From JBBIWA01 sp037439425 (lineage in GTDB: Bacteria > Acidobacteriota > Blastocatellia > RBC074), in the NCBI GenBank assembly GCA_037439425.1, contig JBBIWA010000032.1, positions 1 through 49,117 on the forward strand: 49,117 nt of DNA, in the 5' to 3' direction. Shown here piece after piece: positions 34,401 through 41,845 of the stretch; the stretch's first letter is position 1; every line of letters begins with the position of its first letter. The position numbers and the translations under genes are program-made. The notes under the pieces were generated by a model that was given only the letters and a program-made list of their open reading frames with translations, did not search any database and was not told where the DNA came from.

Positions 34401-36495
34401 AAACGCCAGCTTCACCTTCCGAGCCATTAGCCGAAATGAGATTGCTTACCCCGGCGGTCGCTCCGCCAATGATATTGTTATTGGCCTCAAAGATAGAGAC
34501 GCCAGCGCCAGAGTTACCCAAAGCGGCGGTCCCATTGATGTTGGTACCGATGATATTACCCTGCACCAGATTCCCGCTGGCCCTATTGATCTCAACGCCA
34601 TTACCAAAGTTGCCGGAGATAAGGTTACGCGCTGCTGCCGTCGTCCCGCCGATCCGGTTGTTATCTGTAGGCGGTGGAGAAGGGGTGGGCAGAGGAGTGA
34701 TCGAAACGCCACTGCCGGAGTTGCCCTGGTTATCGGTACCATCAGGGGTGGTGCCGATAAAATTGCCCTCGATAATGTTGTTCGATCCGCTTATGCTGAT
34801 CCCGTTGCCGCCGAAGCCACTGATGACCAGAGAGCGCACCACGCAATTGTCTGCGCTGATCGTCAGTCCGTCAGCGAAGACTTGACCACCTAGGCCACTA
34901 AGCACAATGAGCGGTGTTCCAGCAAAACCTCCTTGAGTCGTGCCATCAACCGTGAGCGCTTCAGTGATCGGAGGCAGGGGCGAGCTCAAGTTGATCGTTT
35001 GCGTTCCGCCAGGGCCAATATTGAAAGTAATCGTGTCCGCGCCTGGACTTTGATTGGCATCAAGGATCGCTTGCCTGAGCGAGCCAGGGCCGGAATCATC
35101 CGGGTTAGTCACACTAAAGATCGCATTAGTCCGTGACATCTCGATTGCCAATCCGTTGGGCCCGCTCTTCAAAATCACCAGATCGCTGAGCGCATCTGCG
35201 TTGAGTCGCATCGGTAGTACCGCCACCGGTTCACCCTCAACGTTGAATGAAGAATAAACTCTTGCTATGCCTCTGCCTTCCTCTCTCCCTGTCTCCTCCT
35301 CTCCCCCTCTCTCTGTCTCCCAGGCCAGGATCTGCAATCTACCTCCGTCCGCATCCATCACGATCAGATCATCGCCTGGACGGCCGGATAGGCGCGCGCA
35401 GATCAAGTATGTTGCTTGAGGCCAGAGGTCGGTTGTGAGTAGCTCGCTTTGCCAGGGGGCTTTACTTTGGCTGGCCAGTTGCCTGTTACCTGCGGTCTTA
35501 TGGTTGACCAGGTGTATCGTTCCGTCTTCAGTGAGCGCAGCAATCTGGTTGCGATGCTGAGCAGTAAAATTACCGATGGCGATTGATTTGAGTAGGGAAG
35601 GGAAGAGGCGGCGACTGATGGTGGCTGAAGGTACGCTGGCTTGTTGTGCCTGGTCGAGCGAGAGCTTCCGGTCGCGTCCGTGAATGATGATCAGCTCGCG
35701 GCCGGCCGCTACGGCCAGGTCCATCAAATAGTCCTCTTCCAGTCGTCCCAAGGCCAGTGCTGTCGCTGTAGCTGGCAAAGCAAAAACTTCAGGCTGAGCG
35801 CGCAACGCTCCTTCGGGCGATTCAAAGACCAGCGCCTGCGGTCCATCTGACCCGATGATGCCGGTCACTATGTCGGTCAGTCCGTCAGCTCGATTGATCT
35901 CACCCGTGATGAGGGTAGTCACCCCTCCTGATAATTCGATTGGTTGAGCGATGCCGAAATTTCCTCGCCCATCGCCCGCCAGCCAGTAAAGCGTGCTGCT
36001 TTCACGGGTGGCAATCACGACGTCTAGGTGGCCATCAGCGTCGAAATCTCCTGCCCCGATGAAGTCGGGCGCAGCAGGGAGCTCGTAGATGCGCACCGCC
36101 GGGAGAAATGCTGAGAGCGTTTCTCGCCGGGCACGCGCTGCAGGCATGTTGGGATAGATCGAAGCTTCATCGCCGCGATACAGACTCAGCCAGCCGCCAC
36201 CGGGTCGGGCCAGGCCCACAACTAGGTCCGGGGTGCCGTCTTCATCGAAATCACCCGAAGCCAATGCCAGTGGTCGCGCTGAATCTTGTTCCACCGCTTG
36301 CGGCAAGCCTGACCTGCTTGTGCGGGAAATCGTGACCGTCGACAACTCGCGAGACGGCGAGCGCTCTGCTCTAGCAGTCAACCCCTTCTGGGTCTCGATT
36401 TCACCCCACAGGATGACAAAGGCCAGAGCCATAACCATGCTCGGAAAGATTACGAAAATACATTTGCTTGGCGAATAACTCCTGATCCAGGGCAT
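31483..36495 (-). CDS. giant secreted VCBS / parallel beta-helix / DUF11 protein with Acidobacteria-type C-terminus
   Basis: The product has 1670 residues with a long N-terminal signal (hydrophobic CIFVIFPSMVMALAFVILWG). Residues about 50-430 hold FG-GAP/VCBS repeats (ASGDFDEDGTPDLVVG, GAGDFDADGHLDVVIA). At about 460-490 a CSLREAI-like motif (DDSGPGSLRQAILDAN) opens a parallel beta-helix with repeated units of the form NLVQGNFIGT...NG...LGNSGAGV up to about 850. A DUF11 domain follows (about 980-1100, YTIQVTNNGPNA). Then come an Ig-like or anchor-type stretch and, at about 1420-1610, a domain like TIGR03437 (FVSPGQINYLVP ... SAPGLFAAN). It is presumably a surface adhesin or matrix protein. 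The ATG follows a GAGGAGAGGA at the end of a repeat element. Confidence 0.88.
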   Translation of the reverse strand: MPWIRSYSPSKCIFVIFPSMVMALAFVILWGEIETQKGLTARAERSPSRELSTVTISRTSRSGLPQAVEQDSARPLALASGDFDEDGTPDLVVGLARPGGGWLSLYRGDEASIYPNMPAARARRETLSAFLPAVRIYELPAAPDFIGAGDFDADGHLDVVIATRESSTLYWLAGDGRGNFGIAQPIELSGGVTTLITGEINRADGLTDIVTGIIGSDGPQALVFESPEGALRAQPEVFALPATATALALGRLEEDYLMDLAVAAGRELIIIHGRDRKLSLDQAQQASVPSATISRRLFPSLLKSIAIGNFTAQHRNQIAALTEDGTIHLVNHKTAGNRQLASQSKAPWQSELLTTDLWPQATYLICARLSGRPGDDLIVMDADGGRLQILAWETERGGEEETGREEGRGIARVYSSFNVEGEPVAVLPMRLNADALSDLVILKSGPNGLAIEMSRTNAIFSVTNPDDSGPGSLRQAILDANQSPGADTITFNIGPGGTQTINLSSPLPPITEALTVDGTTQGGFAGTPLIVLSGLGGQVFADGLTISADNCVVRSLVISGFGGNGISISGSNNIIEGNFIGTTPDGTDNQGNSGSGVSITPLPTPSPPPTDNNRIGGTTAAARNLISGNFGNGVEINRASGNLVQGNIIGTNINGTAALGNSGAGVSIFEANNNIIGGATAGVSNLISANGSEGEAGVSISGSSATGNLVQGNFIGTDLNGTAVLGNSGAGVQISAGSNTVGGTTSTARNLISGNGANGVSISFAGSNLVQGNFIGTDGSGAGDVGNFGHGILIGSSDNSIGGTVAAAGNVIAFNGKDGTSDGVAVVTSIDVGISTGNAILANAIFSNAGLGIDLGDDGVTQNDARDLDTGPNNLQNFPVLSSALVSTTGTTITGTLDSTANRTFQVEFFLNPVCDDSGNGEGQTFLGATTVRTGDVGDAAFTANLPTVVPPGQLITATATDSAGNTSEFSQCIQAQAAPADLAVIKTASPGQVRTGDDLTYTIQVTNNGPNAAIAATLTDAIPANTRFKSITAPAGWACSTPPVGGGGTVSCTISSLAPGAVANFTLVVTVDCTGVSGPTTINNTAAVSATTLDPNSDNNSATVVVVGAPGATVRLGIAGTSVIENSGTFTLSNNGCAPLTANLTIQRTGPDVTSGKIANDPISLDDSTFFPLRLIGSGGSETPVVFSRGVAQVTLAPNQSATYRVTFTPVIPTTAGKTSGLAASQVLPEVVTSQLVITPQGGSPLSPINLIGRTPTAAQLINPQANQPRKPALITFTRSGNTLTVDCFVHDPNLDLDLVRYHFLDGSGRPVEIPSDVPVAEAIQQSGLVKGQSFTISQRFSGANERPEIASVRVTIFDRESNDTATSGPVATAAATVTSVSAASFNDSELASESLAAAFGSELATRTEAANTLPLPTLLGGTSVKLKDRNGIERLAPLFFVSPGQINYLVPRDTAVGEATVTVTNRDGVVSTGKVQIATSAPGLFAANANGQGVAAAVILRVKADGAQQFEPVAQFDPAQNRFVARPIDFGPETDQLYLLLFGTGIRQRSSLAAVRLQIGGMETEVLYAGAQGDFAGLDQINAPLPRSLAGRGEVTILLAVDGKTANPVTLHMRGEASMTAASSSVEAAPGLVEASSAPAPRAIIVMPMIELARPDARRNRFSKARSN

Positions 36496-36507
36496 ACGTC
36501 AGTTCCT

Positions 36508-36701
36508 CTCCTCGAAAAATCCTGGGTAGGCACGCATCCTTGCGTGCCTGTCTTCGTTAAGCAGGTTATTACCGGAGACCGGGCACGCTAGAAGCGTGCG
36601 TACCCAGGCCGATTCTGGGAGCGCACGCATCCTTGCGTGACCGTCTTCCTCAAGCAGGTTATTACCGGAGACCGGGCACGCTAGAAGCGTGCGTACCCAG
36701 G
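36508..36701 (-). repeat. family A palindromic element, tandem pair
   Basis: There are two minus-orientation copies, about 36522-36608 and 36614-36701. Both contain GGGCACGCTAGAAGCGTGCG and TATTACCGGAGACC, and they are joined by CCGATTC as in the 26.4-26.6 kb array. The tail GATTTTTCGAGGAG (36510-36523, read on the minus strand) lies 12 bases before the start codon of the giant gene and supplies its purine-rich ribosome site. Confidence 0.85.
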
Positions 36702-36710
36702 TCTTCATCT

Positions 36711-36900
36711 TTTCAGGGCGTCGCCAGAGCGACCTGAACGACTCCTGCGGAAGATCCTTGCGTACGTTGCCAGTCTCGTCCGCAATTGATTTTCGTTGCT
36801 TTCTCCCGCCTCGCGCGCGCGACCTGAATGCTCCCTGCGGAAAATCAGACCTCAGACTTTAGACCTCAGGCCAAGTCTGCCCTTTGAGGTCTGAAGTCTG
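36711..36900 (+). repeat. family B repeats and 16-bp inverted repeat
   Basis: Two family B copies (36714-36757 and 36803-36846) share the layout CG...GCGACCTGAA.G followed by CTCC.TGCGGAA.ATC. They are followed by CAGACTTTAGACCTCA (36853-36868) and TGAGGTCTGAAGTCTG (36885-36900), a hairpin with 15 of 16 pairs and a 16-base loop. The rest of the gap to 37094 has no gene. Confidence 0.65.
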
Positions 36901-37094
36901 CTTCTTGCTGTTATGTTGTATGTCAGAGAACTGGTTTAGCCCAACAGCTGATGGGCTTTGGGGCATGACCGAAACTCTGGACTCGCCTTCTTATGCTCTC
37001 TTCGCGGGGAGAGCGCACTAACACTGATGACCTTGATGAGTTGAGGTCCGCCGTGATGATACCATTCTCCGGCAAGGAGATGAAACTATGAAAT

Positions 37095-38669
37095 TCAATT
37101 CATCGTGATCGGTTCATCCATTTCCAGACAACCGCGCTCGATCAACCTGGCGAGCAGCTTTATGAAATCCTCTAGGCCGACTGCTTCGGGCAGCAGCTCC
37201 TGACTGCGCATCGCTTCATAAATTTCCGCCGTGGTGCGTTTCCCATCGAACCAGGTTAGCGCTGAGGCCATCCAGGGATCGACTCTAGCTTCGGTCAGAA
37301 ATGGTTTGCTGGACTCGATGATGAACTCTGCGGGCAACAGCGCGCCATCCTGAACGACGTGGGTGACTTTGACCAGCAGATGTGGGGACAGACGTGGCTT
37401 GAGACCAGAGATGGTTGACAATAGTTCTCCACTGGTTTCTTTGCGCGCGCGCCAGTAGTGCCAGCCGAGTGCCCGTTCAAAGCAAGCTCCATCTGTGTCG
37501 GCGCTCAAACGGTAGCGCACAGTCAAAGCATCACCGTCAGCTGGTCGCCGATAAATCACCAGCGCGCCGTAGACCAACTGCTGCATCTCAGCGCGCCGGA
37601 AGAGCTCTTCCCAGTGCGCAACATCGAGTGGCCCAGCGTCTTGATGGCGCGTTGCCAGCTGCCGCGCCACTTCACCGGGCGAAAGTGTGCTGCTGACAGC
37701 AAAGAGGATATCGAATTCAGCCTGCGCTTCTGCTAGCCAGGCGCGCGCGCGTTGCTCAAATTGGAGTTCGTTGGCATCCCATCCGGCGCAGAGCGAGAAG
37801 AATAATCCACCCGGACGCAGATAACTCGGCAAACCTGCAATGATGCGCCGGGTCAACTCTTCGCCAGTCTCCCCCCCATCGCGAAAGATCATCCTGTTGG
37901 AGAGCGAAGGCACATAAGGCGGATGAGCGACGATTCGGTCAAAGCTTCTTCCCTCTACGGCGGTATAGAGATCACCCTGTCTGACCTCAACATTGAAGCG
38001 CTGATTGAGCAACCGGTTGAAGTTCATAAAGTGCGTGGCGCGGGCCGTGATGTCGCTGGCCACAACTTGCTTCACGTAGGGGCTCAGCGCCAGCGCGCCA
38101 ATGCCAGAGCCTGCGCACAGATCGAGCGCCTCAAGCACAGGGCTTTTCGGCAGCAGCTTCAAGAAACGCAATGTGCCGGAGTAGATCGCCGGGAAGACTG
38201 CATCTGGCGGGGGCACAAAAGGCGAGCCATCCGGGCTTTTGTAACGGTCAGAAGCGATCAGCAGACCGGCAACCGGATAGAGCAAGACTGAGGAGTAATA
38301 GACTTCTTCGCTCCCACTTGGAAGCTCAAATTGGCCCGGGCGTAGCAGATCGAGCGCAACCAGGCAGCGGAGCGTTGCCGGATCAATCAGCCGTTCAACC
38401 TCAGCGCGGCGCGCCACTTCCAAAAAGAGAAACATTCTTATCAGCAGCGCCAACGTCTCTGAGCCAGCTGCCGCCAGATCGGCCTCTTGCGGGTTGATCG
38501 CTCCGAGCTTGTCCATCGCTTCGAGTTTCAAGGTGCGACAGATAGTCGGTTCATCAAAAGAGGCTTCCGTCAGCAGCGACCTGAGGCGCGCAAACTCTTC
38601 CCTACTCCCTAAACGCAACGGCAAGGCGTGGTTCGGTCTAGGGGCTGAAATTGTCACTGATGATTCCAT
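37095..38669 (-). CDS. class I SAM methyltransferase (PrmC/RlmG-like 'methyltransferase small' domain)
   Basis: The product has 524 residues. The central Rossmann domain has motif I LDLCAGSGIGALALSP (about 195-210), DIT in motif II and the catalytic motif HPPYVPS, equivalent to the (N/D/H)PPY of N-methyltransferases acting on protein glutamine or nucleic-acid bases. An N-terminal helical region (about 1-165) and a C-terminal region of about 150 residues (with WFDGKRTTAEIYEAM) are extra. The length and C-terminal part do not match PrmC itself. The substrate is unknown; natural-product or RNA modification are alternatives. It lies downstream of the T6SS cargo genes, separated by 96 bases. Confidence 0.75.
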   Translation of the reverse strand: MESSVTISAPRPNHALPLRLGSREEFARLRSLLTEASFDEPTICRTLKLEAMDKLGAINPQEADLAAAGSETLALLIRMFLFLEVARRAEVERLIDPATLRCLVALDLLRPGQFELPSGSEEVYYSSVLLYPVAGLLIASDRYKSPDGSPFVPPPDAVFPAIYSGTLRFLKLLPKSPVLEALDLCAGSGIGALALSPYVKQVVASDITARATHFMNFNRLLNQRFNVEVRQGDLYTAVEGRSFDRIVAHPPYVPSLSNRMIFRDGGETGEELTRRIIAGLPSYLRPGGLFFSLCAGWDANELQFEQRARAWLAEAQAEFDILFAVSSTLSPGEVARQLATRHQDAGPLDVAHWEELFRRAEMQQLVYGALVIYRRPADGDALTVRYRLSADTDGACFERALGWHYWRARKETSGELLSTISGLKPRLSPHLLVKVTHVVQDGALLPAEFIIESSKPFLTEARVDPWMASALTWFDGKRTTAEIYEAMRSQELLPEAVGLEDFIKLLARLIERGCLEMDEPITMN

Positions 38670-38765
38670 AAGCTAAGGCGTTCATTGCAGGGTTTGTCAG
38701 CTGGTTGCGGTCTCAAGCCTATCTCAAACCACCAAAGATCAGAACTCTGAGCATCGGGTAAGAGG

Positions 38766-39395
38766 TTATTTCAGCTCGCCTTCCACGATCTCAATGGTTA
38801 CGACATTGGAGCGGATGCCGCGCACTTCCGCATAGACTTCGTAGATTCCAGGCGCTTCGGGTAACTTAACGAAATCGGCCAGATTAGGATTGAAATACCG
38901 GCCAGTCGCCATTCCCTCTACATCCTCTTTGCGCAGTGGGGGACGGCCTGGATGCGGCGCTTCAGGGCTAGGATCGAGCTCCACTATTGGCCCGGAGTAG
39001 ATCTTTCCGGTCTTCTTATCCTGCGCCACTAGCTGCACTACATCTTCGACTACTGGAAAGGGCACATCCAGTACGTACAGCCCGCAGATGGGAATGGCGG
39101 CGAAAGCTTTTGTCTCGCCGATGCGAACTCCACGTTTGAAGGAGACCCGGCGCGGGGCTTGAATCACTACACCGCGCCAGGAAGAGTCAGGTTCGGGCGG
39201 GCTACAGTTGGTCCGCTCAAAGGTATTGAGTGGCACTTCGAGGAAAACTTTAGGGTCCATCATCTTGGGCTCCTCTTTCTGCTGGTTATGGCCTGGCCGG
39301 GGCGCTTTTTGCGCCTGCTGTCTGAAGCAAGCCGGCGCGCAGCAGACCGCTCCCGCGGTAAGCACTGCCGCCAGGATTGGTTGATACCTCTTCAT
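38766..39395 (-). CDS. lipoprotein of unknown family, candidate T6SS immunity protein
   Basis: The product has 209 residues. The N-terminus MKRYQPILAAVLTAGAV leads to cysteines C18/C19 and APAC (C23), any of which could be the lipidated residue, so a periplasm-facing lipoprotein is likely. The mature part ends in an Ig-like beta sandwich (GIYEVYAEVRGIRSNVVTIE). The gene starts 9 bases after the metallopeptidase stop codon, whose TAG is part of this gene's TAGGAG ribosome site, so the two are tightly coupled. The order toxin-like gene then small exported protein is what is expected for a T6SS effector and its immunity protein. The function itself is inferred, not seen. Confidence 0.6.
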   Translation of the reverse strand: MKRYQPILAAVLTAGAVCCAPACFRQQAQKAPRPGHNQQKEEPKMMDPKVFLEVPLNTFERTNCSPPEPDSSWRGVVIQAPRRVSFKRGVRIGETKAFAAIPICGLYVLDVPFPVVEDVVQLVAQDKKTGKIYSGPIVELDPSPEAPHPGRPPLRKEDVEGMATGRYFNPNLADFVKLPEAPGIYEVYAEVRGIRSNVVTIEIVEGELK

Positions 39396-39404
39396 AGCTG
39401 GCTC

Positions 39405-40856
39405 CTAGAAAGCGCTCCAGCCAGCGCTGATGTCTACTTTCTTGACCGCTTTGGCGCAATCAGCGCAAAAGGCCGGATTCGCATGAGTGGCTCCGAACAT
39501 CACACAGCTTCCTGTAGAACTGCTGTAGCTGGCTTGCACGGGCAGTCCCGTATGGCAATGGCTGCCGACGTGACCTTTCCCGGTATATTGATTAGGCGTG
39601 CGATCCAGGCTCGTGCCGTCCGGAACCATGCCGATTTTATGCCCCATCTCATGCACCAGGACCTGATTCTGGGAAGCGGTTGAGTTGGTGCGCCACCAGG
39701 CTCGCGTACAGACGCAAATCAAATTGCCGCCGCCGAAACTGAGTCCGCCACGCATTCGATTGACTGTGTGGACTCTGAGCGTGATAGTGCCGGTCTCGGC
39801 TGCCGGGGTCAAACCATCTACCCGGATGCTGACGCTGCTGCAATCATCCGGTACTGAGGCATCATCTGGCACTGGAGTGACGCGCGCTATCGGGATGTTG
39901 ACATCATCGGCTGCGGTGCCACCGTTTTTGCGGAAGGTGGCTGAAATAAACCAGGACTCACCGGTGACAATATTCTTCCAGAGCGACTTGCGTTGGCCAC
40001 CAACCAGAATGGGGATGGTTACTGCCGGTTTGCCCGGCCCTACCTGGACATTGCTTTTGGTAATCGCTGGTGGCGTCTCTTTCACTGCCAGGTGATCGGT
40101 GTAAGCAATAGCCACTACGTAAGGCTGGCGCGCAGAGCAGCCGGAAGCATTGTAGGCCGCACGCGCCTTGGTCATAAATGGGCCGGTGTCAGTGCCCACG
40201 TTGTCCAGCCGGTCCATCTGTTTGCTAGGGAGCTGAATGAGCTCGATCCCGTGCTTGGCAAATTCGTTGATGAAGGTGCTCAGACTGGTGGCGGCAGAAG
40301 CGCCTTGCATTTTGAGTTCCTGGATGTAGACTCGGCGGATGGTCTCTAGTTCTACGCTCTTGACTTGATTCCCATAGTTATCTTTCGCACTGTATTTATA
40401 GGCGTCCTTGCCTGCGGAGGCGATTTGCAGATCGGTGATAATCTTCGTGCCATCGGCGTCTGTGGTGTAGGACTTTTCCGTCTTTTCGTACTTGAAGTTA
40501 CTATTGCGAGCTTCCTCAGCGGCTGAATAAGTGGAGTTAGAGCCGCCCGGCTCGAGCTTGATTTTGAAGCTTTCAGAGCAGGGTTTATTGAAGCGTACTT
40601 TCACGCGCGGTCTCTGAGTTTGCCGATCCTTATTCTTCAGCTTTTCATCGTTCCATTTATCCTCGCCGGGGAGATTGACATATTGCTGGCCTTTGGCTGT
40701 TAGGACCGCGCTATTAGAGCCGTCGAGGATCTCGACGGCTACAATCTTCGGCTGCTCCTTGCCTGCTGGACAGGGAGTTGTCGGAGCAGGCGGAGAGGGA
40801 GCAAACAGTTGAGCTATTTTCTCCACTACTGCTTTGAGTAGTTCTACCAGGAACAT
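39405..40856 (-). CDS. HEMGH zinc-metallopeptidase-like protein, candidate T6SS effector
   Basis: The product has 483 residues with no cleavable signal peptide. The N-terminus MFLVELLKAVVEKIAQLFAP is an amphipathic helix followed by Pro-rich sequence. Residues about 40-180 look beta-rich. The catalytic segment is VLVHEMGHKIGMVPD, with H402, E403 and H406 as in zincin peptidases. D413, H429, H433 or H435 may supply a third ligand. C-terminal Cys residues (C434, C451, C464, C467, the last two as FCADC) may form a second metal or disulfide site. It lies in the same orientation as vgrG-DUF4123-PAAR and directly precedes a lipoprotein gene. AGGAGAG precedes the ATG. The peptidase family could not be named. 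Confidence 0.7.
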   Translation of the reverse strand: MFLVELLKAVVEKIAQLFAPSPPAPTTPCPAGKEQPKIVAVEILDGSNSAVLTAKGQQYVNLPGEDKWNDEKLKNKDRQTQRPRVKVRFNKPCSESFKIKLEPGGSNSTYSAAEEARNSNFKYEKTEKSYTTDADGTKIITDLQIASAGKDAYKYSAKDNYGNQVKSVELETIRRVYIQELKMQGASAATSLSTFINEFAKHGIELIQLPSKQMDRLDNVGTDTGPFMTKARAAYNASGCSARQPYVVAIAYTDHLAVKETPPAITKSNVQVGPGKPAVTIPILVGGQRKSLWKNIVTGESWFISATFRKNGGTAADDVNIPIARVTPVPDDASVPDDCSSVSIRVDGLTPAAETGTITLRVHTVNRMRGGLSFGGGNLICVCTRAWWRTNSTASQNQVLVHEMGHKIGMVPDGTSLDRTPNQYTGKGHVGSHCHTGLPVQASYSSSTGSCVMFGATHANPAFCADCAKAVKKVDISAGWSAF

Positions 40857-40892
40857 TATCCATCTCTCCTATGAGTTCCAATTCCAGGCTTG
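40740..40892 (-). repeat. second copy of the cargo-junction duplication
   Basis: Reading on the minus strand from 40892: QAWNWNS-stop (40892-40869), then GGAGAGATGG, then the effector start. This parallels 42521-42390, where QAWNVKS-stop ends the small T6SS gene and is followed by a paralogous effector start. The short peptide here is the remnant of a second copy of that small gene. The two blocks are roughly three quarters identical, so the duplication is old. Confidence 0.7.
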
Positions 40893-40966
40893 ATGCCCTA
40901 TCTGACTATGGTCTTGGATCTGGCCCCGACGAGGCTCATCGAACGGGGCGAGCTTGGTCGTCAGGG

Positions 40967-41473
40967 TCATAGTTCATCACCATTTTGGTCCAGCAGAGAG
41001 AGGATGGCTTTCATTGCCTTCTCTCTTTTTCCGGCACTTTTTATAGCTTTTGCAATTTCAAGAGCTTTTTCGGGGTTCCCCGCCCAGGCTATCGTTTCTG
41101 CTATCTCTCTCAGCACGCTTGAGCAATCAACACTTTCCTGAGCCTGGTTGCTGTTTTCACCAAGCCTTGCAGCCAATATGGCTCGCTCCCAGATCCTTTC
41201 TGCTTGGTCGCGTTTATTGGCTGATAGAAAAGACCGTGCTACTCGGCATAAAAGCTCTGCTCTTTGCCACAATTCGCCCGCCTCACCAGCCACTCGCTCT
41301 GCCTCACCTAGGACACTCAAGGCCTGCTCAAGCTGCTCGCTCTTAATAAGCCTATTGGCAATCTCATGAAGGCTTTCTGCCCTTTCATACCGGCCTTCAA
41401 TCTTTTCAACTACTTCTCGAGCCTTGTCCCACTCCCCAACATCAGTCAAAGCGACGGCCACCTTCCCTAGCAT
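40967..41473 (-). CDS. orphan TPR-like helical repeat protein
   Basis: The product has 168 residues composed of antiparallel helical repeats of the type AREVVEKIEGRYERAESLHE, IANRLIKSEQLEQALSVLG and CSSVLREIAETIAWAGNPE. They resemble TPR/SEL-like or cyanobacterial-type orphan repeat proteins. No catalytic domain is present; it may be a protein-binding module or the C-terminal part of a larger repeat protein. AGGAAAGAG lies before the ATG. It sits between an attC-like palindrome (upstream) and the effector gene (downstream), inside an interval that separates two copies of the cargo junction, so it was probably acquired or left by rearrangement. Confidence 0.6.
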   Translation of the reverse strand: MLGKVAVALTDVGEWDKAREVVEKIEGRYERAESLHEIANRLIKSEQLEQALSVLGEAERVAGEAGELWQRAELLCRVARSFLSANKRDQAERIWERAILAARLGENSNQAQESVDCSSVLREIAETIAWAGNPEKALEIAKAIKSAGKREKAMKAILSLLDQNGDEL

Positions 41474-41491
41474 GAGATCTCTTTCCTCGAC

Positions 41492-41570
41492 GGGTAACGG
41501 CGCACATCACCGACACGCGAGCGAGGCCGAAGGCCGAGCGCAGCGTGTCCGGTGCATGCGCATGTTGGGC
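41492..41570 (-). repeat. integron attC-like palindromic site (79 bp)
   Basis: Read on the minus strand, the site starts with GCCCAAC (41570-41564, matching the RYYYAAC core). It continues ATGCGCATGCACCGGACACGC, and after a GGCC-ttc-GGCC centre returns through GCGTGTCGGTGATGTGCGCC to GTTACCC (41498-41492). The second core matches GTTRRRY only at GTT. The long imperfect palindrome, its length and its position 20 bases after the antitoxin stop codon are as expected for the recombination site of a gene cassette. A non-integron genomic palindrome is the alternative. Confidence 0.55.
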
Positions 41571-41590
41571 GGGCGATGACGGTTGAAGGC

Positions 41591-41845
41591 TCATTTCCTG
41601 CGCTTGTTTGGCAGGCGATCATACTCCGCAGGCTCGACCTTGGCCACTTTCGACAACGCCCGTTCGAATTTGCTGCGGCTACTACGCTTGGCGCGCTCTT
41701 CAAAGAACTTCTCCGTCATTAAGGCGGAGATCTTCTCGGCTAACGCCAACGTGATTAACTGATTGATGGAAATATTCTCTTCTTGCGCTAACTCACGCGC
41801 CATCTCGTGCAGCGACTCTGGTAAGCGCAGACTAAGCGTACTCAT
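41591..41845 (-). CDS. ribbon-helix-helix antitoxin (HicB/CopG-like)
   Basis: The product has 84 residues. The N-terminal LSLRLPESLHEMARELAQEE followed by ISINQLITLALAEKISAL is the ribbon-helix-helix DNA-binding fold of antitoxins paired with PIN toxins (COG1569-type pairs). The C-terminal 30 residues are basic (KRSSRSKFERALSK) and would bind the toxin. The start codon overlaps the toxin stop (ATGA). It would repress its own promoter and neutralise the PIN ribonuclease. Since the toxin frame is broken, the antitoxin may now be free-standing. Confidence 0.8.
   Translation of the reverse strand: MSTLSLRLPESLHEMARELAQEENISINQLITLALAEKISALMTEKFFEERAKRSSRSKFERALSKVAKVEPAEYDRLPNKRRK

Noticed and set aside
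32150..34885. Several long plus-strand frames inside the giant gene, up to 429 residues
   Set aside because: They are antisense shadows of a G+C-biased repetitive gene, rich in Pro/Val/Ala; the minus-strand frame has clear domains throughout.
40893..40966. A second attC-like site downstream of the TPR gene
   Set aside because: A CCGACGA...TCGTCAGG stem can be drawn, but no RYYYAAC or GTTRRRY core is present.
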